This document shows positions 1 to 6,450 of a DNA stretch of 10,767 nucleotides, piece after piece. The stretch is from CAYJFK01 sp964369475. Its GTDB lineage: Bacteria; Bacillota; Clostridia; Oscillospirales; Feifaniaceae. The notes below the pieces were generated by a model. It was given only the letters and a program-made list of their open reading frames with translations. It made no database searches and was not told the origin of the DNA. Position numbers and translations under genes: made by a program. The stretch covers positions 1 through 10,767 of the forward strand of contig CAYJFK010000072.1 in assembly GCA_964369475.1 (NCBI GenBank). Reading direction: 5' to 3'. How positions within the stretch are numbered: position 1 is the first letter of the stretch; every line of letters begins with the position of its first letter.

Positions 1-23
1 GGCTATCCGTAAAACGGATAGCC
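1..23 (-). terminator. Hairpin at window edge, possible terminator of the flavoprotein gene
   Basis: Perfect 10-bp inverted repeat with a three-base loop: GGCTATCCGT at 1-10 and ACGGATAGCC at 14-23. It lies 35 bases beyond the stop codon of the minus-strand flavoprotein gene. On the minus strand the T-run of an intrinsic terminator would fall outside the window, so only the stem is seen. Confidence 0.5.
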
Positions 24-57
24 CCCTTTGCTTTTATTAACCTTATATAACTAAAAA

Positions 58-1776
58 TTAACCTATCATCTCGGCTACCTTCATGCCGACATAAGATCCG
101 CTGTTTGCGGCAAAGGAAATTCCAAAACCGCCGCCGGGGTATCTTGTTGTGAATGCGTTTGCAACTACAAGCTCGCCTGCACCGTATAGGCCGGGGATTG
201 CATTTCCTGCACCGTCGATTATAGCCATGTTCTGATCTACCTCAAGGGAGGCAAGTGTACCAAAGGATCTAAAGACCACTTCCGACACGTAGTAAGGTGC
301 TACCATCTCGCCGTCGAAGGAGTCGATAGATGCTTGAAGTGCTGCAAGGTCTATATCATATGCCGCCGCCAGATCCTCTACTGTGTCATACATCATGGCC
401 GCACCGCTCTCGACAGCTTTCGAAAGAGTCTCGGCACGGTCTGCCACTGTTCCCGAGATGTAGTAGGCATTTTCCTTGCCTATGTCGAGGAAGTCTCTTT
501 GTACCCAGTAGTTAACCTGTGTTTCGTCTGTAAATCTTAGGCCATCCTCGTCTACAATTATATCCATGGGGATTGGGTTTTGGTTGTCTGCCGTTTTAAG
601 TGTTCCCATTGTGCCCGAGCCGATAACAGGGGCATCAAACTGCTCTACCATTGTAAATCCGTCGCCCGTCGCCGTTGCGTGTACCGTCATTAGGTAGTTG
701 GAGGGGATGTTGGGGATAAACTCCATAACCAAATCGTCGTTAGCGGCAAATCCACCTGTCGCAAGAATAACAGCATCTGCCATTATCTTGTAGGAAGATG
801 TATCATCCTCTACCATAACACCCTTAACAGCGCCATCTTCAACAACGAGCTCTGTTGCCTTTGAGTTGTATAGCGGCTCTATGCTGTGAGTGCTTGCAAA
901 GTCGCCTAAGAAGTTGTTAAACTCCGAGCCTGCACCCTCGATCCAGTATGCATATATCTTGTCGTTGGTCGGGTTGGACTTGCTATATCTATTTACCGTC
1001 CAGCCGTTTTGTATAAAAAGATCGAATGTTTCGTCTGCCCTGTCAAATACTGCCTCGATTACACCGGAGTTAAGGTCAGCATCTACCGAGGATACATTTA
1101 GGTGGTCGACAAAATCCGCAAGCGTCGACTCTACGCCGTCTTGTACATGAAGTTGCGAGGTTGGGCTTACTATTGCGCCGCCTGTATAGGGAAGCGCTCC
1201 GCCCATTGCGCCTGATTTTTCAAGCAAAATTACATTTAAATCTGGGTTTTGATTTTTCAGCTCGTATGTAGCCATAACTCCTGCAAGGCCTGCGCCTACT
1301 ACTACGACATCTGCTGCGACATCTTCGCCGGCCTCTATTGCAACATCTTCTGCCACTACAAGAGTAACCCCTGCCGCCATAGCGGCCGATTTAACAGCTT
1401 CGATTATAGCGGCGCTTGTCACCGTTGCGCCTGCAATGCTGTCTACATCAAGGCTCTGTGCATCAATAATGGCGGCCGGAATTCCCTCAAGAGCAGGATC
1501 TGCTATGCCTGCCGTTTCGACATGCTCTGTAACTTCGATTGCCGAAATCATGTCGCCATCAAATGTTACCGATACCTTTAATTCGCCGTTATGCCCTTGA
1601 GCTGTGCCCTCTGTTGCCTCCGGCATTTCCTCTGTGTCGTCGCCTGTATCAGCATCGGCCCCTTGCTCTGTGTCCTGACCGTCATCAGCAGGTGGCGTTG
1701 TGCTCTCTGCGGCACAGCCTGCGAAAAATACCATCATCATGGCAAGGACAAGTATAAGTGCTAAAAGCTTCTTCAT
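58..1776 (-). CDS. Lipid-anchored FMN/FAD-dependent extracytoplasmic reductase (fumarate/urocanate reductase-like)
   Basis: 572 residues, preceded by AGGAG six bases before ATG. The signal peptide ends in a lipobox (F18-A-G-C21), so the mature protein should be a lipoprotein. An acidic, Thr/Pro-rich linker (about 22-60) leads to an FMN-binding domain (about 61-137). That domain carries the flavinylation motif D112-S-I-A-G-A-T118, where ApbE-type transferases attach FMN through Thr in related proteins. A FAD_binding_2 domain follows (about 155-570), with the dinucleotide motif GAGLAG (161-166), Glu186 for the FAD ribose, GDG at 371-373, GLRF around Arg414, and TRYPGGG with Arg545. By recalled comparison with Shewanella Fcc3, Arg414 and Arg545 match the catalytic and carboxylate-binding arginines. 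The two substrate-clamping histidines appear replaced, so fumarate need not be the substrate. Role (inference): reduces an external unsaturated organic acid using electrons from membrane flavoprotein or quinone systems. It is monocistronic. No heme motif or Tat signal is seen. Confidence 0.88.
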   Translation of the reverse strand: MKKLLALILVLAMMMVFFAGCAAESTTPPADDGQDTEQGADADTGDDTEEMPEATEGTAQGHNGELKVSVTFDGDMISAIEVTEHVETAGIADPALEGIPAAIIDAQSLDVDSIAGATVTSAAIIEAVKSAAMAAGVTLVVAEDVAIEAGEDVAADVVVVGAGLAGVMATYELKNQNPDLNVILLEKSGAMGGALPYTGGAIVSPTSQLHVQDGVESTLADFVDHLNVSSVDADLNSGVIEAVFDRADETFDLFIQNGWTVNRYSKSNPTNDKIYAYWIEGAGSEFNNFLGDFASTHSIEPLYNSKATELVVEDGAVKGVMVEDDTSSYKIMADAVILATGGFAANDDLVMEFIPNIPSNYLMTVHATATGDGFTMVEQFDAPVIGSGTMGTLKTADNQNPIPMDIIVDEDGLRFTDETQVNYWVQRDFLDIGKENAYYISGTVADRAETLSKAVESGAAMMYDTVEDLAAAYDIDLAALQASIDSFDGEMVAPYYVSEVVFRSFGTLASLEVDQNMAIIDGAGNAIPGLYGAGELVVANAFTTRYPGGGFGISFAANSGSYVGMKVAEMIG

Positions 1777-1818
1777 AGTAATCTCCTTTTGTTTTTATTG
1801 TTGTTTTGCACTATAAGT

Positions 1819-1847
1819 ATTGTACCATCAATCAAATCATATTTCAA
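1819..1847 (-). promoter_or_regulatory. Sigma-A-type promoter of the flavoprotein gene
   Basis: On the minus strand, TTGAAA (1847-1842) and TACAAT (1824-1819) are separated by 17 bases. Transcription would start near 1812, giving a leader of roughly 35 bases that contains the AGGAG ribosome binding site. No operator-like palindrome is evident. Confidence 0.65.
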
Positions 1848-1975
1848 TCACATTATTAGATAATATATGCATGAATTTGTTGTATAATTTAACGAGTATA
1901 ATAAATATATGTGAATAATCGTTAAGTTGTATCATCACCCAAATGATATAAATCAAATTTACATCATTTTTTGTT

Positions 1976-2347
1976 ACGCAGGGCTAACATCCCACTTATT
2001 CAGGGGGAAAGATGTACTCATGAGCCTAGCGTGGGAATACTTGAACCCTGTCGCCTGTGGGCAGTCCCTTTTTGGTGCTTTTTACCTTGTCGTCCTCACC
2101 TTGCGTCAGCAAGGCTTCGTCCTCCGTGGCAAAAATCCCTCAAAAATGAAGAGCCCACAGGTGCTTCGCAGTTTTAGCGGCTCAGATTTGCCCTAAGACG
2201 ACGCAAAGACCGTAGGGAATACTTGCTGTATTTACAAGGGCTTTAAGGAAGTATTAGGGCAAATCTGAGCCGCTAAAACCGACAGGGTTCAAGTATTCCC
2301 ACGCTACGCAAAAAATCCCTGTTCGAACTTTCGAACAGGGGTTTTTT
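1976..2347 (+). ncRNA. Large structured noncoding RNA candidate, class not assigned
   Basis: This gap of about 610 bases between genes lacks a credible protein: the short open frames have no ribosome binding site and run across perfect stems. The plus strand folds into nested helices. A 5' hairpin pairs 1982-1985 with 2023-2026 and 1987-1991 with 2011-2015. P1 is a perfect 27-bp helix, 2027-2053 with 2280-2306. P2 is a perfect 9-bp helix, 2054-2062 with 2153-2161, directly abutting P1. P3 is a perfect 26-bp helix, 2171-2196 with 2254-2279, directly abutting the 3' arm of P1. P1, P2 and P3 form a three-way junction with one 9-base joining strand (2162-2170). An intrinsic terminator ends the unit on the same strand. 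The 5' end is a guess; TATAAA at 1947-1952 and TATAAT at 1897-1902 are possible -10 boxes without convincing -35 boxes. It could be a known class such as raiA, OLE, ROOL or 6S RNA, which I could not confirm, or a TA-flanked MITE. Strand choice rests on the terminator and the G-rich purine segments. Confidence 0.65.
2310..2347. terminator. Bidirectional intrinsic terminator between the RNA gene and the siderophore operon
   Basis: Perfect 11-bp stem (CCCTGTTCGAA at 2317-2327 with 2330-2340) and a two-base loop, flanked by six A on the left and six T on the right. It works by eye in both directions: it ends the plus-strand structured RNA, and it lies about 45 bases beyond the stop codon of the minus-strand binding-protein gene. 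Confidence 0.88.
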
Positions 2348-2391
2348 AGATCGAGCGAATGGCCAAGACCTTCACTCATTATATCTATCGC

Positions 2392-3375
2392 TTATTTAAG
2401 GCCGATGCCCTCTTCAACGCAAGTGATCATAAGATCTAGCGCTGTTATGCCACCGTCGCCAAGATACCATGCTGCGCCCGGCTCTAAATATACGATTTGA
2501 CCGCTCTTGAATGCCTCGGTCTCTGCGATAACAGGGTTGTCTACTTCCATTTGATCCTTAGCGGCTGTCGCTTCTTCGCCTACTGCTGTGTCCTTATCAA
2601 GAATGAACATCCAGTCGGGGTTCATTTCGAGCCAAGCTTCGTAGGAGGAGACATTTCCGTGGTTTACATTCTCGCCGCCTGCAAGGTTTTCAAAGCCCAT
2701 TTCGTTTACAACGATAGAGGCACGTCCTGTGTTGCCAAGCGTGTTAAGACCGCCTGCGAATATGCCGAGAAGTGCTGTTTTGCCCTCTGCAAATGCTGCG
2801 ATTGCCGCAATTCTCTCCTCGTAGCCTGCGATAATAGCATCAACTTCGCCTGTTAGGCCAAAGATTGCGCTATGTTGCGAGGCAAGGTGCTTGTAGCCTT
2901 CCATAAAGCCCATGTCGTAGTATACAGCGGCCGACATTGTGGGAGCTATTTCGGAGAACTCTGCAAATTGAGCCTCTGTTCTGTCGCTCGAGAATATAAC
3001 GTCGGGTTGTAGCGACATAACTGCCTCCATGTCGACATCCTTCATGCCGCCGACATTTACAATGTCCTCGTTGTCTACATAAGCTTTTAGATGCTCAGGG
3101 TAAGAACCGCTCTTGATAACGCCGACAATTCTGTCGCCAAGGCCCATTGCATCTAAGAAGTCTACTGTCTGCCAGTTTAGGCAAACAACTCTTTGTGGGT
3201 CAAGCGGGAACTCTACCTCTACCGGCTTGCCCTCTGCATCGTTGACCGAAACAATGACGGTCTCGGCTACATCTGCGCCTGCATCTGCGGCGTCGTCGGC
3301 AGGCTCTGACTGCGTGCATGCCGCAAGGGATAGCGACATCATGCCAACAAGTATAAGTGCTAATAACTTTTTCAT
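2392..3375 (-). CDS. yclQ: Siderophore-binding lipoprotein of an iron ABC importer (YclQ/CeuE-like)
   Basis: 327 residues. The signal peptide ends in lipobox L17-A-A-C20, and AGAGG lies seven bases before ATG. A Peripla_BP_2 (TroA-like) fold covers about 58-312, opening with the typical PQRVVCLN and ending with WYLGDGGI. The local sequences NHGNVSSYE, DKDTAVGEE and IVYLEPGAAWYL match those I recall for YclQ. In this family three basic residues bind the catecholate iron centre; here Arg132, Arg218 and Lys261 sit at those places, the last being Arg in CeuE. His239 and Tyr304 align by memory with CeuE His227 and Tyr288, which complete iron coordination for linear or bis-catecholate siderophores. 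Role: surface capture of a ferric siderophore for the permease pair encoded upstream. It is separated from the ATPase gene by 138 bases with its own promoter and operators, so it can be expressed above the membrane components. Family is certain; the exact ligand is inferred. Confidence 0.9.
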   Translation of the reverse strand: MKKLLALILVGMMSLSLAACTQSEPADDAADAGADVAETVIVSVNDAEGKPVEVEFPLDPQRVVCLNWQTVDFLDAMGLGDRIVGVIKSGSYPEHLKAYVDNEDIVNVGGMKDVDMEAVMSLQPDVIFSSDRTEAQFAEFSEIAPTMSAAVYYDMGFMEGYKHLASQHSAIFGLTGEVDAIIAGYEERIAAIAAFAEGKTALLGIFAGGLNTLGNTGRASIVVNEMGFENLAGGENVNHGNVSSYEAWLEMNPDWMFILDKDTAVGEEATAAKDQMEVDNPVIAETEAFKSGQIVYLEPGAAWYLGDGGITALDLMITCVEEGIGLK

Positions 3376-3405
3376 GTTTGTTCCTCTTTTCGTGTTTGTT
3401 GTATA

Positions 3406-3423
3406 TTAAGGCATTTGCCTAAA
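3406..3423. promoter_or_regulatory. Second palindrome at the binding-protein gene start site
   Basis: AGGCA-TT-TGCCT (3409-3420) with flanking TT/AA makes an almost complete palindrome. It covers the predicted transcription start of the binding-protein gene (around 3418), just downstream of the -10 box. It probably serves as an auxiliary operator; TTAGG read on the minus strand resembles half-sites of iron regulators of the DtxR group, but the spacing differs from their consensus. Confidence 0.45.
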
Positions 3424-3424
3424 T

Positions 3425-3452
3425 ATTAAATTAGAGTGCGCTAACTTGTCCG
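3425..3452 (-). promoter_or_regulatory. Promoter with TTAG-n6-CTAA operator for the binding-protein gene
   Basis: On the minus strand, CGGACA (3452-3447) and TTTAAT (3430-3425) are 16 bases apart. The spacer holds TTAGCGCACTCTAA (3444-3431), an inverted repeat TTAG-n6-CTAA. The same half-sites with the same spacing occur between -35 and -10 of the permease promoter at 6330-6359. A repressor bound here would block polymerase; an iron-responsive one is the natural guess. Confidence 0.6.
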
Positions 3453-3457
3453 CTTTT

Positions 3458-3500
3458 ATTAACCCCACTTCGGAGAAACTTTCTCGTAGGTGAGGTTAAT
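3458..3500. other. Intercistronic imperfect hairpin after the ATPase gene
   Basis: ATTAACC (3458-3464) pairs with GGTTAAT (3494-3500), followed inward by CAC/GTG and GAGA/TCTC. On the minus strand it lies just after the ATPase stop codon but has no T-run after it, so it is more likely a weak terminator, processing or mRNA-stability element. On the plus strand a short T-rich stretch follows. Confidence 0.4.
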
Positions 3501-3513
3501 TTTATTGTAAAAA

Positions 3514-4266
3514 TTAATAGTAAATCGAGATCGGCTTGCCTTTTATCATTTGAATATCAAAATCTACTTGATACAGATCTTTTAGCGTTTGCTTTGTCAT
3601 AACTTCTTCTACCTCTCCGAACTTGTATAGCTCGCCGTCTTTAAATGCGGCGATATAGTCAGAGTATGCCGAGGCAAAATTTATCTCGTGAAGAACCATT
3701 ATTACAGTCTTGCCAAGGTCTTCGCTAAGCTTTCTAACCATTTTCATAAGGTTGGAGGAGTGATATATATCGAGGTTGTTTGTAGGCTCGTCCAAAAAGA
3801 CAAATTCTGTGTCTTGCGCTATTACCATCGCTATATATGCACGCTGAAGCTGACCACCTGAGAGCTCGTCTATAAACCTGTCTGTAAACTCCTCGAGCTC
3901 CATGTAGTTTATGGCCATGTCGACCATTTCGTAATCCTCTGCCGTTAGATTGCTTCCCGAATAGGGAAATCTGCCAAAGGCTACGAGCTCTTTAACTGTA
4001 AGCTTCATTGTTATGTTGTTTTGCTGTGTTAAAATTGCAAGCTTTTGGGCAAGCTCCTTGCTTTTCCATTTTTTTAGCTCTGTACCGCCAAACTCCACAT
4101 CTCCGCTGTCTTGCGAGATAAGTCTTGTTATAATGTTAAGCACGGTAGACTTACCGGCACCGTTTGGCCCGATTAAAGAAATGACCTTGCCCCTAGGCAA
4201 CCGAAAGGAGACCTCTTTAACTACATGTTTTTCTCCGTAGGTTTTATTAAGTGATGATATTTTCAT
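3514..4266 (-). CDS. yclP: Siderophore importer ATP-binding protein (YclP/FecE-like)
   Basis: 250 residues, the usual length for FepC/YclP ATPases. Visible motifs in order are Walker A GPNGAGKST (33-41, Lys39), Q-loop Gln81/Gln82, signature LSGGQ (135-139), Walker B FVFLDE (155-160, catalytic Glu160), D-loop NLD, and switch His193. The segment around GRFPYS (98-103) and the wording of the signature region match YclP as I recall it. It hydrolyses ATP on the cytoplasmic face to power the two permeases. Its ATG overlaps the stop codon of the upstream permease by one base (TAATG on the minus strand), with AGGAG seven to eight bases upstream, which implies translational coupling. A 138-base gap with hairpin and promoter separates it from the binding-protein gene downstream. 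Confidence 0.95.
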   Translation of the reverse strand: MKISSLNKTYGEKHVVKEVSFRLPRGKVISLIGPNGAGKSTVLNIITRLISQDSGDVEFGGTELKKWKSKELAQKLAILTQQNNITMKLTVKELVAFGRFPYSGSNLTAEDYEMVDMAINYMELEEFTDRFIDELSGGQLQRAYIAMVIAQDTEFVFLDEPTNNLDIYHSSNLMKMVRKLSEDLGKTVIMVLHEINFASAYSDYIAAFKDGELYKFGEVEEVMTKQTLKDLYQVDFDIQMIKGKPISIYY

Positions 4267-5276
4267 TAGGTCGCTCCTTTGTTGTTAAGCACTAAGTATA
4301 GGAAGTAAATTCCGCCAAACAGGTTTATGAAAACCGAAATCTGCGTTCCGAAACCAAATATATGCTCTATTAATGTCTGTCCGCCGACAAGCACTATTAC
4401 ACCCATTAAAAAAGATCCGAGCATTAAATATGTGTGCTTGTATGTCTTAAAAAATTCTCTTGCAAGATTTGCAATTATAAGGCCCAGGAAGGATATAGGG
4501 CCAACCAAGGCAGTGGCTATTGTAATAAAGAATGTTACTCCTATTAGAAGTCTTTTTATCGTTTTGTCGTAGTCGACACCTAAATTTATTGCCTGATTTT
4601 TTCCAAGCGTTATAACGTCGAGCAGCCCAATGTCCTTCCAAAAAACAACAATTGTCGCCACTATAAGGGCGAGTGCCATGTATATAAGCTCTGCGTTGAC
4701 ATGATCAAAGCCTGCCACGAGCTCTGTTAGCATTTTGTCGTACTCGTTGGGGTCCATAACACGTATCATGGTGTTGGAGACACTTGTAAAGAAGGTTGCA
4801 AGCACTGTACCTGCAAGCAGGACATACAAGATGTTGTACTTTGTCTTTTTAAATAGTGTGCCGTAGATAAAAGAGCCGAGAGCTGCCATTAGCACTATGT
4901 CTACCATAAAGGAGGCATATTTGTTTGCCGCCAAAAAACTACTGCCGCCAAGGAAAAACACTATCGTTGTATGAATTAGAATGTAAAGCGAGTTCATGCC
5001 GAGAAGGCAAGGAGTTACTATTCTGTTTCTTATTATCGACTGAAAGACCATGCTGGCTGTGCCTATGCAAAATGCCGCTATTGTCATTGTTATAAGCTTT
5101 GGACCGCGTATCTTCATTGCATAGCCAAAGAAGTTCATGTCTACAAATATAAACTGATATACAACCGCCAGTATTACCGCCAAGAAAAAGAGTACAATTA
5201 ACTTTTTTGTCGAGGACGACATTTTAGCCTGTGGGCTTTTTAAAGTGGGGGCTTTTGTGCGGGAGGTATTAACCAT
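4266..5276 (-). CDS. yclO: Siderophore importer permease, second subunit (YclO/CeuC-like)
   Basis: 336 residues of FecCD-family permease with about nine to ten hydrophobic segments, after a polar N-terminal tail of about 25 residues rich in Lys, Ser and Thr. The segment FQSIIRNRIVTPCLLGMNSL is characteristic of the YclO branch, and the GPISFLGLIIANLAR stretch is the cytoplasmic coupling region expected to contact the ATPase. It forms the heterodimeric channel with the permease encoded immediately upstream. Start choice is supported by AGGAGG nine bases before ATG. Its first eight bases overlap the 3' end of the upstream permease gene, and its stop overlaps the ATPase start, so the three genes form one tightly coupled operon. 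Confidence 0.95.
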   Translation of the reverse strand: MVNTSRTKAPTLKSPQAKMSSSTKKLIVLFFLAVILAVVYQFIFVDMNFFGYAMKIRGPKLITMTIAAFCIGTASMVFQSIIRNRIVTPCLLGMNSLYILIHTTIVFFLGGSSFLAANKYASFMVDIVLMAALGSFIYGTLFKKTKYNILYVLLAGTVLATFFTSVSNTMIRVMDPNEYDKMLTELVAGFDHVNAELIYMALALIVATIVVFWKDIGLLDVITLGKNQAINLGVDYDKTIKRLLIGVTFFITIATALVGPISFLGLIIANLAREFFKTYKHTYLMLGSFLMGVIVLVGGQTLIEHIFGFGTQISVFINLFGGIYFLYLVLNNKGAT

Positions 5277-6270
5277 TGTAGACTACCTCCTTTTTGTTTG
5301 TCTTAGCTTTGGGAGGGCTGAGGCGCTTGAATAATAGAAGTATAAAGACGACACTTCCGAGTATGCCCGAAATTAGCTCTATCGGGAGCTCGAATGGTCT
5401 TATAACAACTCTGCCGATCATGTCGCAAACAAGTACAAATGCCGCACCGAATAGCGCTACATCGAGGATGCTTCCCCTTATCTTGTCGCCCCTAAACATC
5501 GTTACAATGTTTGGAACTATAAGGCCTATGTATGAGATCGTTCCGACCGTTACAACTACGCTTGCCGATATTACAGCGGCGATAGATAGGCCGCCAAACA
5601 TTACCACTTTGTAGTTGACACCGAGATTTTTGGAAAAATTCTCGCCCATGCCCACAATGTTAAAGTGGTTTGCGTAGATAAATGCAATTGCAATTAGCGG
5701 AAGTGTTAGAAATACAATTTCGTATCTTCCTGCAAGAATTAAGGAAAAGTCTCCTACAAGCATATTGCTAAGTACCTGTGTTAAATCATTTTCATATGCA
5801 AGGTAGCTGACAATTCCGCCTATTACCGAGTTAAACATTATGCCGATTAGCGGCACCATTATAACATCTTTAAATTTAATCTTTTGCACGAACCACACAA
5901 ATACCCACGTGCCGAGTATTGCAAAGGCAAAGGCAAATGCCGTTCTTACTCCAAGGTCTGCGGCAGGGACAAAGAGCAGTGCTATTAGTATACCGAGCTG
6001 TGCCGATGATATTGTAGCGCCTGTTGTGGGCGATACGAATTTGTTCATACACAGGTTTTGCATTATTAGTCCCGCTACGCTCATTCCCATGCCGGTCATC
6101 AGTATCGCCATAAGCCTTGGGAGTCTCGAATTTAGCATGACCATTACCTGCGTAAAGTCGCCTTGCAGTATCCCTTCGAGCGAAACATTGTATGCTCCGA
6201 TGAAGATGGATATTAGAGATAAAATTATTATTGCAACTATCATTGCAATTGTTATTTTGTAATTCTTCAT
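5269..6270 (-). CDS. yclN: Siderophore importer permease, first subunit (YclN/CeuB-like)
   Basis: 333 residues when started at 6270 (protein begins MKNYKITIAM). The frame is open to an ATG at 6339, but that start lies at the predicted transcription start, lacks a ribosome binding site and would add a polar stretch unlike the family; AAGGTG six to seven bases before 6270 decides the start. FecCD-family membrane protein: about nine to ten hydrophobic helices, the SRLPRLMA motif typical of the first cytoplasmic loop, a GATISSAQLG segment, and the coupling stretch SYIGLIVPNIV. It pairs with the second permease to carry the ferric siderophore across the membrane. First gene of the importer operon, read from the promoter at 6330-6359 carrying TTAG-n6-CTAA operators. 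Confidence 0.94.
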   Translation of the reverse strand: MKNYKITIAMIVAIIILSLISIFIGAYNVSLEGILQGDFTQVMVMLNSRLPRLMAILMTGMGMSVAGLIMQNLCMNKFVSPTTGATISSAQLGILIALLFVPAADLGVRTAFAFAFAILGTWVFVWFVQKIKFKDVIMVPLIGIMFNSVIGGIVSYLAYENDLTQVLSNMLVGDFSLILAGRYEIVFLTLPLIAIAFIYANHFNIVGMGENFSKNLGVNYKVVMFGGLSIAAVISASVVVTVGTISYIGLIVPNIVTMFRGDKIRGSILDVALFGAAFVLVCDMIGRVVIRPFELPIELISGILGSVVFILLLFKRLSPPKAKTNKKEVVYNG

Positions 6271-6306
6271 CCAAACACCTTTCTGCCAAAAAGCTATCAC
6301 ATTTGA

Positions 6307-6320
6307 ATAGCCTTTGCTAA
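6307..6320. promoter_or_regulatory. Second TTAG-n6-CTAA-like operator near the importer start site
   Basis: On the minus strand the sequence is TTAGCAAAGGCTAT, matching the TTAG-n6-CTAA pattern at seven of eight half-site bases. It lies just downstream of the -10 box, around the predicted start, and mirrors the two-site arrangement at the binding-protein promoter. Confidence 0.4.
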
Positions 6321-6329
6321 CTATCGAAC

Positions 6330-6359
6330 ATATTAGCACAGACTAACATTAATTGTCAA
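6330..6359 (-). promoter_or_regulatory. Importer operon promoter with embedded operator
   Basis: On the minus strand, a consensus TTGACA (6359-6354) and TAATAT (6335-6330) are separated by 18 bases. The spacer contains TTAGTCTGTGCTAA (6346-6333), overlapping the -10 box. Its half-sites and spacing are identical to those in the binding-protein promoter, so one repressor probably controls both. Leader length is about 55 bases. Confidence 0.65.
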
Positions 6360-6385
6360 GCTTTTTTGATAATTAATGTTTGTCT
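6340..6385. repeat. Imperfect 18-bp inverted repeat over the importer -35 region
   Basis: Arms 6340-6357 and 6368-6385 match at 16 of 18 positions around a 10-base T-rich spacer. The left arm overlaps the -35 hexamer and the spacer operator. The inner arms contain TGATAAT and ATTGTCA, which resemble outward-facing Fur-box half-sites. Likely a second regulator site; identity unproven. Confidence 0.5.
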
Positions 6386-6421
6386 AAATTGTGTCATGCA
6401 AGCAAAAGAGTCAATCAACAA

Positions 6422-6450
6422 TTGCATATCAATCTATATAATGTTATAAT
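6422..6450 (+). promoter_or_regulatory. Possible promoter of the repeat lipoprotein gene
   Basis: TTGCAT (6422-6427), a 17-base spacer and a perfect TATAAT (6445-6450). The -35 box is weak (three of six). If used, the leader is about 175 bases, AT-rich, and holds no obvious riboswitch or long helix beyond a small hairpin near 6538-6552. Confidence 0.35.

Noticed and set aside
1927..2196. Open frames of 89 and 68 residues on the plus strand
   Set aside because: No ribosome binding site, no recognisable protein pattern, and they run through one arm of each perfect helix of the structured RNA.
2027..2306. TA-flanked MITE or IS630/mariner remnant
   Set aside because: TA does lie at both ends of the 27-bp inverted repeat. 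However, the precise abutting of two internal stems plus a flanking 5' hairpin and terminator fits an RNA junction better. Kept only as the alternative explanation.
1976..2347. Retron msr-msd RNA
   Set aside because: Long end-pairing repeats and an internal perfect hairpin are suggestive, but no reverse transcriptase gene is in the window and no typical priming motif was recognised.
30..3464. 13-base match GCTTTTATTAACC at 30-42 and 3452-3464
   Set aside because: Short and AT-rich; it could be chance and has no consistent position relative to genes.
6271..6339. Longer permease start at 6339
   Set aside because: It lies at or upstream of the predicted transcription start, has no ribosome binding site, and adds 23 residues atypical of the family.
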